From Bin75 sp965223955 (GTDB taxonomy: Bacteria > Nitrospirota > Nitrospiria > Nitrospirales > UBA8639), in contig OZ245029.1 in the NCBI GenBank assembly GCA_965223955.1, positions 744,001 to 808,000 on the forward strand: a DNA stretch of 64,000 nucleotides, written 5' to 3'. The position numbers were made by a program, and so were the translations under genes. The notes under the pieces were generated by a model. That model was given only the letters and a program-made list of their open reading frames with translations, ran no database searches and was not told where the DNA came from. Positions 38,965-47,043 of the stretch are shown piece by piece (positions within the stretch are counted from its first letter, which is position 1; each line of letters opens with the position of its first letter).

Positions 38965-39010
38965 AGGCTGGCCTCTTGCCTCGTCCCTTCCCGGTTCACC
39001 ACCTGGCTGT

Positions 39011-39057
39011 CATTCTGAACGAAGTGCCTGTCCTGAGTCTTTCGAAGGAAAGAATCT
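39011..39057. repeat. dispersed element (cattctgaacgaagtgcctg...cttt cgaagg)
   Basis: The sequence is gtcattctgaacgaagtgcc followed by tgtcctgagtctttcgaagg and aaagaat. Near-copies lie at 44409-44457, with related shorter forms at 4002-4030 and 58912-58940. Confidence 0.6.
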
Positions 39058-39135
39058 CTCCGTCAACAATGCGCCATTCTACCAATCAACTGACGGAGAA
39101 TGCAGCTAAAACGCAAGGCACGGAGAGCATCTTTA

Positions 39136-39165
39136 TTGACACGTTTGGGCAGATAGGCTTATCAT
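39136..39165 (+). promoter_or_regulatory. promoter of candidate small RNA
   Basis: TTGACA (39136-39141), 18-nt spacer, TATCAT (39160-39165). This is one of the best promoters in the window, yet no protein gene starts within 280 bp. Confidence 0.6.
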
Positions 39166-39171
39166 TTATTA

Positions 39172-39290
39172 AGAGAAACATCTTTCAAGAAAGAGGTAGG
39201 TGATGGGGTAGTTTCCTGTACGGTGACTTCCCGCGGCAGAGAAGATTGAGACAAAGCCCTTTGGACCGTAAAGATCCAAAGGGCTTTTTT
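39172..39290 (+). ncRNA. candidate small RNA (about 119 nt), unknown family
   Basis: The stretch runs from the predicted start of a strong promoter to a strong intrinsic terminator and has no open frame of useful size. It contains a purine-rich segment (aagaaagaggtaggtgatgg) that could pair with C/U-rich targets, and a possible internal stem around gtttcctgtacggtgacttc. I do not recognise it as 6S, tmRNA, RNase P or a known riboswitch. An alternative is a transcribed leader with attenuator for the gene at 39449. Confidence 0.5.
39254..39290 (+). terminator. intrinsic terminator
   Basis: aagccctttgga and tccaaagggctt form a perfect 12-bp stem with a 9-nt loop, followed by TTTTTT (to 39290). 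It is 158 bp before the next gene. Confidence 0.85.
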
Positions 39291-39448
39291 AATATTCATC
39301 CCTGATCACGAAACCGGATCCTGTCCGCACGTGAAAGGTCGAGGGACGTGCCCGGGGTGGAAGCCCGAACGCGCGCGATCTCTCAAGCATGGTCGCGGTG
39401 CGGGGAGAGTAAAGACATCATGGACTTTTTCATCAAAGGAGGGTCATC

Positions 39449-40246
39449 ATGACAGAATCGAAAACTGCTGCAATGTTTGGTTCCAACAAATCGGGGTATG
39501 GCCGCGTGTTACTCGTGGAAGACGATCCCGGCATTCGCGAAGAGATGCGTGCCACCTTGGAAACGGCGGGGTTCGAGGTGTTGGAGGCCGATACGGAAGA
39601 TCGGGCAATCGGTGTGGCCAACGAAGGTGAAAATCCGTTGTTGCTTGATGTCGTGGTCACGGATATCGACAAAAATTTGGGTGTCGGTTCCCTGAATTAT
39701 TTTAAATCCCAATTTCCGCATATTTCCTTGATTGCCTTAACGGGCGTGCTCGAACAAAAGGGGTCCGATGCTTCGGAAATTCGGATCGGCATTGTGGGGG
39801 CCGGGAAAGGCGGGCGGGCGCTGCTCGATGTGTTGCTTCATCTCTCGGCTGCTCAGGTGGCGGGCATAACGGACAAGGATCCCGGGGCCACGGGCTTACA
39901 GTTCGCGCAAGAATTCCAGGTTCCGGTGGTGTCTGATCCGATGAATCTGATAAGCAGGGATGATTTGGATCTCATCATCGATGTGACCGGTGATCCCTCC
40001 ATGGGAGCGCTGATAGCCGAGAAAAAACAGCCAGGTACCGAGGTGCTCGGCGGAGCGGCGTCAAAACTCTTATGGCTGCTGGTTCAACGAGAACGGGAGA
40101 TGCAATCCCAACTGCTTCAGTCTGAAAAGTTAGCGGGGATGATTCGTGACGGGGTGAAAGATTTTCTCATAAAACCACTCAGGAAGGATCGTTTGGTGAA
40201 GGCGGTCTCATCGGCCGTGGAGCAACGCGAATTGAATCGATTGTAA
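39449..40246 (+). CDS. response-regulator receiver split by an inserted Rossmann-fold domain
   Basis: The 265-residue protein has a good ribosome-binding site (aaaggaggg). Residues 19-100 are the first four strands of a CheY-type receiver: LLVEDDPGIREEM (acidic pocket 24-26), VVVTDIDKN (phospho-acceptor Asp72) and LIALTG (Thr98). The last receiver strand and helix appear only at residues 232-260 (GVKDFLIKPLRKDRLVKAV, Lys242). Between them lies a complete nucleotide-binding-like Rossmann unit (IRIGIVGAGKGGRALLDVLL, then DLDLIIDVTGDPSMGA, then EVLGGAASKLLWLL) and a coiled-coil helix (REREMQSQLLQSEKLAG). Such Rossmann units are known as input domains of sensor kinases. Here it is nested inside the receiver, in place of its fourth helix region. 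No kinase or DNA-binding domain is attached. Confidence 0.8.
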   Translation: MTESKTAAMFGSNKSGYGRVLLVEDDPGIREEMRATLETAGFEVLEADTEDRAIGVANEGENPLLLDVVVTDIDKNLGVGSLNYFKSQFPHISLIALTGVLEQKGSDASEIRIGIVGAGKGGRALLDVLLHLSAAQVAGITDKDPGATGLQFAQEFQVPVVSDPMNLISRDDLDLIIDVTGDPSMGALIAEKKQPGTEVLGGAASKLLWLLVQREREMQSQLLQSEKLAGMIRDGVKDFLIKPLRKDRLVKAVSSAVEQRELNRL

Positions 40247-40311
40247 GGAGATCCGACGTTCGACGATCATGGCCCCGGACCGTGGCATGGCCCGGCCGGG
40301 AATCGGGTCGG

Positions 40312-42702
40312 TTACAGAACCGTCCTGATGGTGTGCCCGGGCGTGAGGGTGTGGGCTTGGCCTTGAATGGAAACCTGAATCGAAGCCGCGCGACCCGGGC
40401 GTGATGCGAGTTGAAACGTGTCTTGGGTCACGGTCACGTCCAGGGAATGCCCGCGATACCTCAACCGGAGGTGGAGGGCTTCCACTGCCGCCGGGAGGCA
40501 GGGATTGAAAGAGAGCGTGCCGTCTCTGGTTTCCCACCCCGTATAGGCGCGTTGCATAAGATCCACCGTCCCGGACATGGCACCCAGATGAATGCCCTCC
40601 GCAGTGGTTCCGGGCTGCAGATCCGAGACGTCCACGCCCAAGGCATCCTTGAACAGTTCCCAGGCGAGTTCCGGGTCGGATCTCGTCATGACCCAGGCAT
40701 GGACCACCCGGCTGAGGGAAGACCCGTGGGCCGTTCTCCTCGAGTAATACTCGACGTTCCGGGAAATGGTGTCAGTCCGGAACGGATAGCCCAGCCGGTC
40801 GAAGAGGGAGCGCAGTTCCTCCATCGGGAACAAATAAAAGAGCATCAGCACGTCGGCCTGTTTGGAGAGTTTGTAGCGATTCGTGGAGTCCCCTTCAGCT
40901 TCGAGAATACGGTCCAGCCGGTGAATGTCCCCGTATTGTTGCCGGTAGCGCTCCCACTCGAATTCCGCTAATGCCTCATAGCCTTCGAATTGACTGAGGA
41001 TCCCCTCGTCGTGAAAAGGCACAAACATCTTGCGGCTGATGTCTTCCCACAAGGCGACCTCGGTGGGGCTGACGTGCAGGAGGTCCCGCACCTCGGTTCG
41101 GCTCGACTCCGCGAGCCGGTCCAGGAGTTCCAGGGCCCGGCACAGGATCCATACCACCGTGAGATTGGTATAGGCATTGTTGTTCAAGCCCGGGGCTTCG
41201 GTATCCGGATACTGATCGTGGTATTCATCGGGTCCCATCACCCGCAAAATCTCATAGCGTTCCTTGTCGGGATTGTATGAGGCGGCGCTGACCCAAAACC
41301 TGGCGATCTCCAGGAACATTTCCGCGCCATGGGTTGAGAGAAATTCCCAGTCGTCGGTGGCTTCGGCGTACTGCCAGATGTTATAGGCAATGGCCGCATT
41401 CACGTGTCGTTGGAGCGTACTGTGGTCCGGGATCCATCGCCCGGATTTGGGGTTCAAGTGCAGGATCTGACTTTCTTCACGGCCGTTGCTGCCGCTTTGC
41501 CAGGGATACAGCGCCCCACTGAACCCGGCCTGTCCGGCGTTTCGCCTGGCCTGTTCGAGGCGTCGATGCCGGTACAACAACAGCGCCTTGGTCAGGGCCG
41601 GGAAGCGCAGGTTCAACACCGGGAAAATATACAATTCATCCCAGAAAATATGACCCCGATACGCCTCGCCGTGCCACCCCCGTGCGGGGACGCCTGCGTC
41701 CAACTCGATCGTATGCGGCGAGACCGTTTGCAGCAGGTGAAAGAGGTGTAACCGGAGCGTGAGTTGGGAACCTTCGCCGCCCTGGAGGCCCAGGTCACAC
41801 TGCTGCCACGTCTGCTCCCATTGTTGAGCATGCGACCGGAGCAAGTCCTCGAACCTGCCGGCGTGCATGAGGGCATCGCGGGCATCCTCTCCGCATTCCG
41901 AAATGCCGTGATCCCGGGAGGTATACAACGTCACGATTTTTTCAACGGTCAGGGGCTGCCCTTCCGTCATGGGAATCGTACAGTCCTGGCCGATAGAGTC
42001 CCGGTCCTGTACCAGGTTCCTGGGCAGGTGTGCCCAGGCGGCATCGGGAAAGAACCCCGTGCGCGCGGCTTGGGCAATGCGGACTTTCGATTGAGTGGTC
42101 TCCGTGCACAGGAAGATCCCGTCGTGGCCGAACGCGGAGGTCTCCAGAGCGGATAAGTGGGCGTTGTTCAGGGCCTGGTAGCGCGCCACGCCGGTGTTAC
42201 GAACCCGGCCGTCGAGACCGGTGTGCATCTCCAACGGGCCGGACCAGTTGTCCGGGGTGATCACGACCTCCAGCCCGGCCAGGTGCGGCACGCCCAGGTG
42301 GACGAACCGGCGGCTGTTCACCGTGGTCTTTCGCCCCTGGCGATCCTGAAATTGATACGAACGATGCAGGACCCCGGCCTTCAGGTCGAGAGTCTGCCGG
42401 TACGAGAGCAACTCAACGGCTTGGAAATTGAACCAGGCGTCGCCAGGGTGGCGAAAGGTGAGGACCAACCAATTCGGCAGGTTCACGAGATCTTCATTCT
42501 CGATCGTCCGTCCTTCGATCCCGGTCTGCAACCGGTTATATCCGCCTGCCAGGTAGGTTCCGGGATAGTGCGTGGAATCGGCGTTCGCTTCGTGAGCCGC
42601 CCCTCGGGTGGCAAAGTATCCATTGCCCAGCGTACAGAGGGTTTCGCGCTGGCCTTCCCGGGCGGGATCGAATCCGTCGTAGATCAAGAACCAGTCGCTC
42701 AT
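40312..42702 (-). CDS. glycoside hydrolase family 65 phosphorylase (trehalose/maltose type)
   Basis: The 796-residue protein begins with the GH65 N-terminal domain (GNGYFATRGAA near residue 27). It continues with the (alpha/alpha)6 catalytic barrel: RGWHGEAYRGHIFWDELYIF near 341, RVMGPDEYHD with the general-acid Glu near 493, LSKQADVLML near 613, and TAHGSSLSRVVHAW near 657, where the His/Ser are the usual phosphate-binding residues of phosphorylases. GH65 enzymes cleave alpha-glucosides with phosphate to give beta-glucose 1-phosphate. Trehalose is the likely substrate because the gene overlaps by 4 bp a fused trehalose phosphatase/beta-phosphoglucomutase. Kojibiose or maltose cannot be excluded. 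Confidence 0.82.
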   Translation of the reverse strand: MSDWFLIYDGFDPAREGQRETLCTLGNGYFATRGAAHEANADSTHYPGTYLAGGYNRLQTGIEGRTIENEDLVNLPNWLVLTFRHPGDAWFNFQAVELLSYRQTLDLKAGVLHRSYQFQDRQGRKTTVNSRRFVHLGVPHLAGLEVVITPDNWSGPLEMHTGLDGRVRNTGVARYQALNNAHLSALETSAFGHDGIFLCTETTQSKVRIAQAARTGFFPDAAWAHLPRNLVQDRDSIGQDCTIPMTEGQPLTVEKIVTLYTSRDHGISECGEDARDALMHAGRFEDLLRSHAQQWEQTWQQCDLGLQGGEGSQLTLRLHLFHLLQTVSPHTIELDAGVPARGWHGEAYRGHIFWDELYIFPVLNLRFPALTKALLLYRHRRLEQARRNAGQAGFSGALYPWQSGSNGREESQILHLNPKSGRWIPDHSTLQRHVNAAIAYNIWQYAEATDDWEFLSTHGAEMFLEIARFWVSAASYNPDKERYEILRVMGPDEYHDQYPDTEAPGLNNNAYTNLTVVWILCRALELLDRLAESSRTEVRDLLHVSPTEVALWEDISRKMFVPFHDEGILSQFEGYEALAEFEWERYRQQYGDIHRLDRILEAEGDSTNRYKLSKQADVLMLFYLFPMEELRSLFDRLGYPFRTDTISRNVEYYSRRTAHGSSLSRVVHAWVMTRSDPELAWELFKDALGVDVSDLQPGTTAEGIHLGAMSGTVDLMQRAYTGWETRDGTLSFNPCLPAAVEALHLRLRYRGHSLDVTVTQDTFQLASRPGRAASIQVSIQGQAHTLTPGHTIRTVL

Positions 42703-44279
42703 CGCGTGCGGCTTTCCAGGTGGCGACTCAATTGAAGGAGAAATTCTTTCACCTCCTGGGGGTCCTGTAATGAATAGGAGGCAGAGGAAAAACGGGAGCC
42801 GGGCTCCACCACGATCCCCATGCCACGATCGACCAACTCACGAAATGCATGTTCGTCCGTCAGATCGTCGCCGATATACACGGGATAGTAATGGTGCTCC
42901 TTCCATTGCATCCCTTCCAACAACCACAACAGGGCTTTGCCTTTGTCCCAGTCGAGCTGCGGTTGCATTTCAAAGACCTTCTTGCCTTCCGAGCGCCGGA
43001 GACCGGGGCAATCGGCCATGGCCCTGGTGACGGCCTCTTCAACCCGTGACACGTCGCCGGGATCGACCAGGCGATAGTGCACCGCGATGGAAAATTTTTT
43101 CCGTTCGATCAAGGCGCCGGCAATGGGTTGGAGGAGAGGTCGAAGCACGATCTCCGCTTGATCCAGCGTCGAAGAAAATTGCGTTCCGACTTCATGGGAA
43201 AGGGTAGTCAGGTGTTCCGGACCGGCAATATCAAACCCGTGACTGCCGGCATAGATCAGCGAGTTCAGGTTGACGAGGTCCGTGACGTCTTTTCGGTCTC
43301 GACCACTGATGATCCCGACCGGACAGTGACGACTCAACCCGTCCAGGGTTTCCCGCACGTCTTGAGACAGCACGGCCAACTCAGGCCGCTCCACAATCGG
43401 GGTCAGAGTGCCGTCGTAGTCGAGAAACACCACCACCGGTTGTTGACCAAAGCGTGCAAGAACGTCTTCAAACCGGTCGAGAGCGGACGGTAAGGCCGGG
43501 GTGCTGTGCCACGTGATCCCGGCTTCGTCCCGGACACCGAGTTCTTCCAAATCCGGGACGACCACGTCTCCGCCATGGGCGGAAAGAGCTTCTGCCTGCC
43601 CGACGCGATCAAGGCCAACGACCAGGCCGAAGCCTCCGGCTCGCCCGGCTTCCACACCGGCCAACGCATCTTCACACACGACGGTCCGTTCCGGGAGGAC
43701 GTGCATACACTCGGCGGCTCTCACGAAGGTATCGGGGTGCGGTTTGCCTCGCAGGTGAAGGGCGCGGGCATCCCGGCCATCCACCATGACCTCGAAAAGA
43801 TCCGTCACTCCCGCGGCTTGAACGATGGCTTGGCCGTTTTCACTGGCCGTGACCACCGCGGTTTTTTTGCCCAGTGACCTGAGAAGTCGCATGAGCGCGG
43901 TGGTCGAGGGAAACACCTCCACCCCGTTCTCGTGAAGGGTTTTCAGAAACTGAACGTTTTTACGATTCCCCAGCCCGCAAACGGTCTCGTGCTCCGGCGG
44001 GTCCGAGGGGTCTCCATGAGGCAGCGTGATGCCGCGGGAAGTCAAAAAACTGGACACGCCGTCATACCTGGGCTTGCCATCGACGTATTCGCAATAGTCT
44101 TTGATGGGGTCGAAGGCTTGAAACGGCTCTCCCGTTTGATCGGCTTGCTTTTGGAGATAATCATCAAACAGGTGTTTCCACGCGGCCGCATGAACGGCTG
44201 CGGTTTTGGTGATGACCCCGTCGAGGTCAAAAATCGCGGCATCGAAACCGCTCAACTCCAGGATCCGTTGATTCATCAT
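42699..44279 (-). CDS. fused beta-phosphoglucomutase / trehalose-6-phosphate phosphatase
   Basis: The 526-residue protein has two HAD domains. Residues about 12-240 resemble beta-phosphoglucomutase: FDLDGVITKTAAVHAAAWKH (nucleophile and acid Asp), KKTAVVTAS, GKPHPDTFVRAAECM and VCEDALAGVEAGRAGGF. Residues about 275-515 resemble trehalose-6-phosphatase (OtsB): VVFLDYDGTLTPIVERPE, GIISGRDRKDV, AGSHGFDI and YIGDDLTDEHAFREL. The first domain would turn beta-glucose 1-phosphate into glucose 6-phosphate, the second would make trehalose from trehalose 6-phosphate. With the phosphorylase this forms a trehalose turnover pathway. No trehalose-6-phosphate synthase is in the window. A gggagagg ribosome-binding site precedes the start. 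Confidence 0.85.
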   Translation of the reverse strand: MMNQRILELSGFDAAIFDLDGVITKTAAVHAAAWKHLFDDYLQKQADQTGEPFQAFDPIKDYCEYVDGKPRYDGVSSFLTSRGITLPHGDPSDPPEHETVCGLGNRKNVQFLKTLHENGVEVFPSTTALMRLLRSLGKKTAVVTASENGQAIVQAAGVTDLFEVMVDGRDARALHLRGKPHPDTFVRAAECMHVLPERTVVCEDALAGVEAGRAGGFGLVVGLDRVGQAEALSAHGGDVVVPDLEELGVRDEAGITWHSTPALPSALDRFEDVLARFGQQPVVVFLDYDGTLTPIVERPELAVLSQDVRETLDGLSRHCPVGIISGRDRKDVTDLVNLNSLIYAGSHGFDIAGPEHLTTLSHEVGTQFSSTLDQAEIVLRPLLQPIAGALIERKKFSIAVHYRLVDPGDVSRVEEAVTRAMADCPGLRRSEGKKVFEMQPQLDWDKGKALLWLLEGMQWKEHHYYPVYIGDDLTDEHAFRELVDRGMGIVVEPGSRFSSASYSLQDPQEVKEFLLQLSRHLESRTR

Positions 44280-44408
44280 GACGTGAAACCAATTCCTCTC
44301 CCGGCCATATCCTGAAAGTGTACAGGGATAGGGCTACAAAACAATGCTGGAAATGTGAACTCCGTGTGCCGTCAAACTCTTCTGTCATTGATACGAAAAC
44401 AAACACAA

Positions 44409-44457
44409 TTTGTCATTTTGAGCGAAGCGCCTGTCCTGAGTCTTTCGAAGGAAAGAA
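44409..44457. repeat. dispersed element (second copy)
   Basis: tgtcattttgagcgaagcgc followed by ctgtcctgagtctttcgaag closely matches 39011-39057. The rest of 44280-44788 contains no gene; it also holds a parS-like site at 44611-44624. Confidence 0.6.
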
Positions 44458-44610
44458 TCGCTCCCTCAATAACCGAGCACTTCAACGACGAGATCCTTCA
44501 CTTCGTTCAGGATGACAATTCCGGTGTGGTCAACCTCTTATTCTATGAACTGAATGAGTGAGCGCGGACAATGCACGCGCACGCCATGCACGACGCCGGA
44601 CGTTCATCTC

Positions 44611-44624
44611 GTTTCACGTGAGAC
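44611..44624. promoter_or_regulatory. parS-like site
   Basis: GTTTCACGTGAGAC matches the core of the bacterial parS palindrome GTTTCACGTGAAAC at 13 of 14 positions and lies between genes. parS sites bind ParB and normally cluster near the replication origin. parA/parB are not in the window. Confidence 0.5.
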
Positions 44625-44788
44625 TAGCCTATTTCCCCGGCCATTTCCAGTTTTGAATTTCAGGCAGGTCTTCGCCCTTTTTTCCGATTCGTGCCTCGCG
44701 GTTGAGTCGACGTCAGCCTCCGTTTTCTTGCAAAGATGGGTGTGTCTGCGTATGCTCAATCGTACGTCACGGTTTCTCAGGTCACGCT

Positions 44789-45871
44789 ATGTCGGAACAA
44801 CAACAAATAGAAGAGTCCCGTAAGGAAATTGATCGGCTGGACGATGAGATCCTGCGGATCCTCAATGAGCGTTCTCGTCACGTCATCACGATCGGCGAGG
44901 CGAAGCGGAAAGCGGACCCTCATGCCCTGCTGCACACCGCCGGGCGGGAGGCCTTTGTTGTGGAACGTCTGATGCGTCACAACGACGGCCCCTTCCCCAA
45001 CGAGGCGATTCGTCCGGTGTATCGGGAAATCATGTCCGCCTCCTTGTCGTTGGAAGGCGTGCAGACCGTGGCATATCTGGGCCCCCCTGCCACGTTTACG
45101 CATTTGGCGGCCCTGGGAAAATTCGGAGCGTCCGCCCAATACGTCCCGGTCAGCGGGATTAAAGAAGTGTTCGATGAAGTGGAACGCGGGCGCGCGATCT
45201 ATGGGGTCGTGCCGATCGAAAACTCGACCGAAGGCGTGGTGAATTACACCCTCGATTTGTTTATCGACTCCAACCTGATGATCTACGGGGAAGTCATGCA
45301 GGAGATCTCCCATCATCTCATGTCGAAGAGTGAGCGAATCGAGGACGTTGAGAAGGTGTATTCACATTCTCACGCCCTGGCGCAGTGCCGGAATTGGTTG
45401 GAAACCAATATGTCCGCGGTGCCGTTGGTGGAAGCCCCCAGTACCTCGCATGCGGCCAACCGGTGTAAGGAGGAACCTCGTGCGGCGGCCATTGCCTCCG
45501 AACTTGCGGCTCAGATGTATGGCCTGCCCATTTTGAAATCGAGAATTGAGGATAACATTAACAACTTCACGAGATTCCTGGTGTTGTGCAAGCATGGTGC
45601 CGAGCCGACGGGAAAAGATAAGACGTCCGTCATGCTGTCGGTGAAGGATAAGGCCGGTGCACTCTATGATCTGCTGCGGCCCTTTGCCTCCAATGGCATC
45701 AGTATGACCAAAATCGAATCGAGGCCCTCGCGTCGCAAGGCCTGGGAATATCTCTTTTTTGTCGATATTGAGGGGCATCTGCGAGAAGACCGGATCCGCC
45801 GGACCCTTGAGGAACTGAAAGGCCGGTGTTTGTTTTTGAAAATTCTCGGTTCATATCCCATCCATTCCTGA
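44789..45871 (+). CDS. pheA: bifunctional chorismate mutase / prephenate dehydratase
   Basis: The start at 44789 gives a 360-residue protein. Residues 1-85 are an AroQ chorismate mutase (IEESRKEIDRLDDEILRILNERS, IGEAKRK, REIMSASLSLE). Residues 90-275 are prephenate dehydratase (VAYLGPPATFTHLAALGKFG, GVVPIENSTEGVVNYTLDL, SRIEDNINNFTRFLVL with the catalytic TRF). Residues about 280-360 are an ACT domain (DKAGALYDLLRPFASNGISM, ESRPSRRKAWEYLFFVDIEGH) that gives phenylalanine feedback inhibition. It opens the aromatic amino-acid cluster. Confidence 0.94.
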   Translation: MSEQQQIEESRKEIDRLDDEILRILNERSRHVITIGEAKRKADPHALLHTAGREAFVVERLMRHNDGPFPNEAIRPVYREIMSASLSLEGVQTVAYLGPPATFTHLAALGKFGASAQYVPVSGIKEVFDEVERGRAIYGVVPIENSTEGVVNYTLDLFIDSNLMIYGEVMQEISHHLMSKSERIEDVEKVYSHSHALAQCRNWLETNMSAVPLVEAPSTSHAANRCKEEPRAAAIASELAAQMYGLPILKSRIEDNINNFTRFLVLCKHGAEPTGKDKTSVMLSVKDKAGALYDLLRPFASNGISMTKIESRPSRRKAWEYLFFVDIEGHLREDRIRRTLEELKGRCLFLKILGSYPIHS

Positions 45872-45939
45872 CACAAGGCGGGACGCCGATCGTCTCGTGT
45901 GAAGAAGACACGCGACGAGGACGAACGCGTGAGTTGCGA

Positions 45940-47034
45940 ATGTCTATCCGAGTTCACCCCGATATAGCCAAACTCGTTCCGTATTCCCCCGGGAAACCCC
46001 TTGACGAATTGGAGCGGGAGTTGGGCATTCACGGAGCCGTGAAGCTCGCGTCCAATGAAAATCCTCTTGGCCCGTCCCCCAAGGCGCTTGCGGCGTTGGA
46101 TGAAAGAAAGGAGACCGTGCATCTCTACCCGGACGGCGGGGCGCATGATCTCACCCGCGCGCTGGCCGACCGGTGGAAAGTGTCCGGCAAGCAAATCGTC
46201 GTGGGCAACGGGTCCGATGAAATCATCAGCCTGTTGGTCAAGACGTTCGTGTCCCCCGGCGAGGAAGCCGTCATGGCGGACCACACCTTCGTCATGTATA
46301 AGCTCGCCGTGACCGGCGGGCATGGGGTCTGCGTGGAAGTCCCCTTGAAAGACTGGCGTCACGATCTCCCGGCAATGGCGCGGGCCGTGACCGGTCGCAC
46401 GCGGGTGGTGTTCGTCTGCAATCCCAACAATCCCACGGGCACCATGGTGACCCGCGACGAAGTCCGGGAGTTCATGGCCGCCGTCCCCGATGACGTGATC
46501 GTGGTGTTTGATGAAGCCTATTATGAATACGTCAGAGATCCGCACTATCCCGACACCCTCGACTACGTTCGACAAAACCGGCCGGTGGTGGTGTTGCGAA
46601 CGTTTTCCAAGATTTACGGATTGGCGGGGTTACGTATCGGATACGGGATCACGACACCGGAAATCGTCGAGTATCTCCATCGTGTGCGAAACCCGTTCAA
46701 CGCCAATACCCTGGCACAAGTCGCAGCCCGTGCGGCGTTGGGTGACGAACAGCACGTGGCCGCCAGTCGAGCGCTCAATGAAGCGGAAATGGCGTCGGTG
46801 GACAACGGGCTTCGCGCATTGGGGTTGGCGCCCCTTCCCAGTCAGGCCAACTTTCTCTTTTTCGATACGCACCGGAACGGCCGTGACGTGTTTGACCGCC
46901 TTCTTCGTGAAGGGATCATCGTTCGGCATCTTGGCGGGTCGATGCTTCGCGTGACGATTGGGCGGCCGGAGGAGAACCGTCGATTCCTCAAGGCCCTGAG
47001 CCACGCGATGGAGAACCTTCCTGCCGAGGGATAA
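45940..47034 (+). CDS. hisC: histidinol-phosphate / aromatic aminotransferase
   Basis: This 364-residue fold-type I PLP enzyme has KLASNENPLGPSPKAL near residue 35, GNGSDEIISLLVKTF near 83, VFVCNPNNPTGT near 150, VFDEAYYEYV near 188, and the PLP-lysine motif RTFSKIYGLAGLRIGYG near 218. This is the HisC family. Its position between pheA and the DAHP synthase gene suggests use as the aromatic aminotransferase of Phe/Tyr synthesis, possibly in addition to histidine synthesis. The longer frame from 45826 overlaps pheA and lacks support. Confidence 0.9.
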   Translation: MSIRVHPDIAKLVPYSPGKPLDELERELGIHGAVKLASNENPLGPSPKALAALDERKETVHLYPDGGAHDLTRALADRWKVSGKQIVVGNGSDEIISLLVKTFVSPGEEAVMADHTFVMYKLAVTGGHGVCVEVPLKDWRHDLPAMARAVTGRTRVVFVCNPNNPTGTMVTRDEVREFMAAVPDDVIVVFDEAYYEYVRDPHYPDTLDYVRQNRPVVVLRTFSKIYGLAGLRIGYGITTPEIVEYLHRVRNPFNANTLAQVAARAALGDEQHVAASRALNEAEMASVDNGLRALGLAPLPSQANFLFFDTHRNGRDVFDRLLREGIIVRHLGGSMLRVTIGRPEENRRFLKALSHAMENLPAEG

Positions 47035-47043
47035 GGATTCACG

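Noticed and set aside
39300..39448. Possible riboswitch before the receiver-Rossmann gene
   Set aside because: No known aptamer core seen and no second terminator; left as an unannotated leader.
44280..44289. Second parS-like site (acgtgaaacc)
   Set aside because: Only the right half matches; the left half is unrelated.
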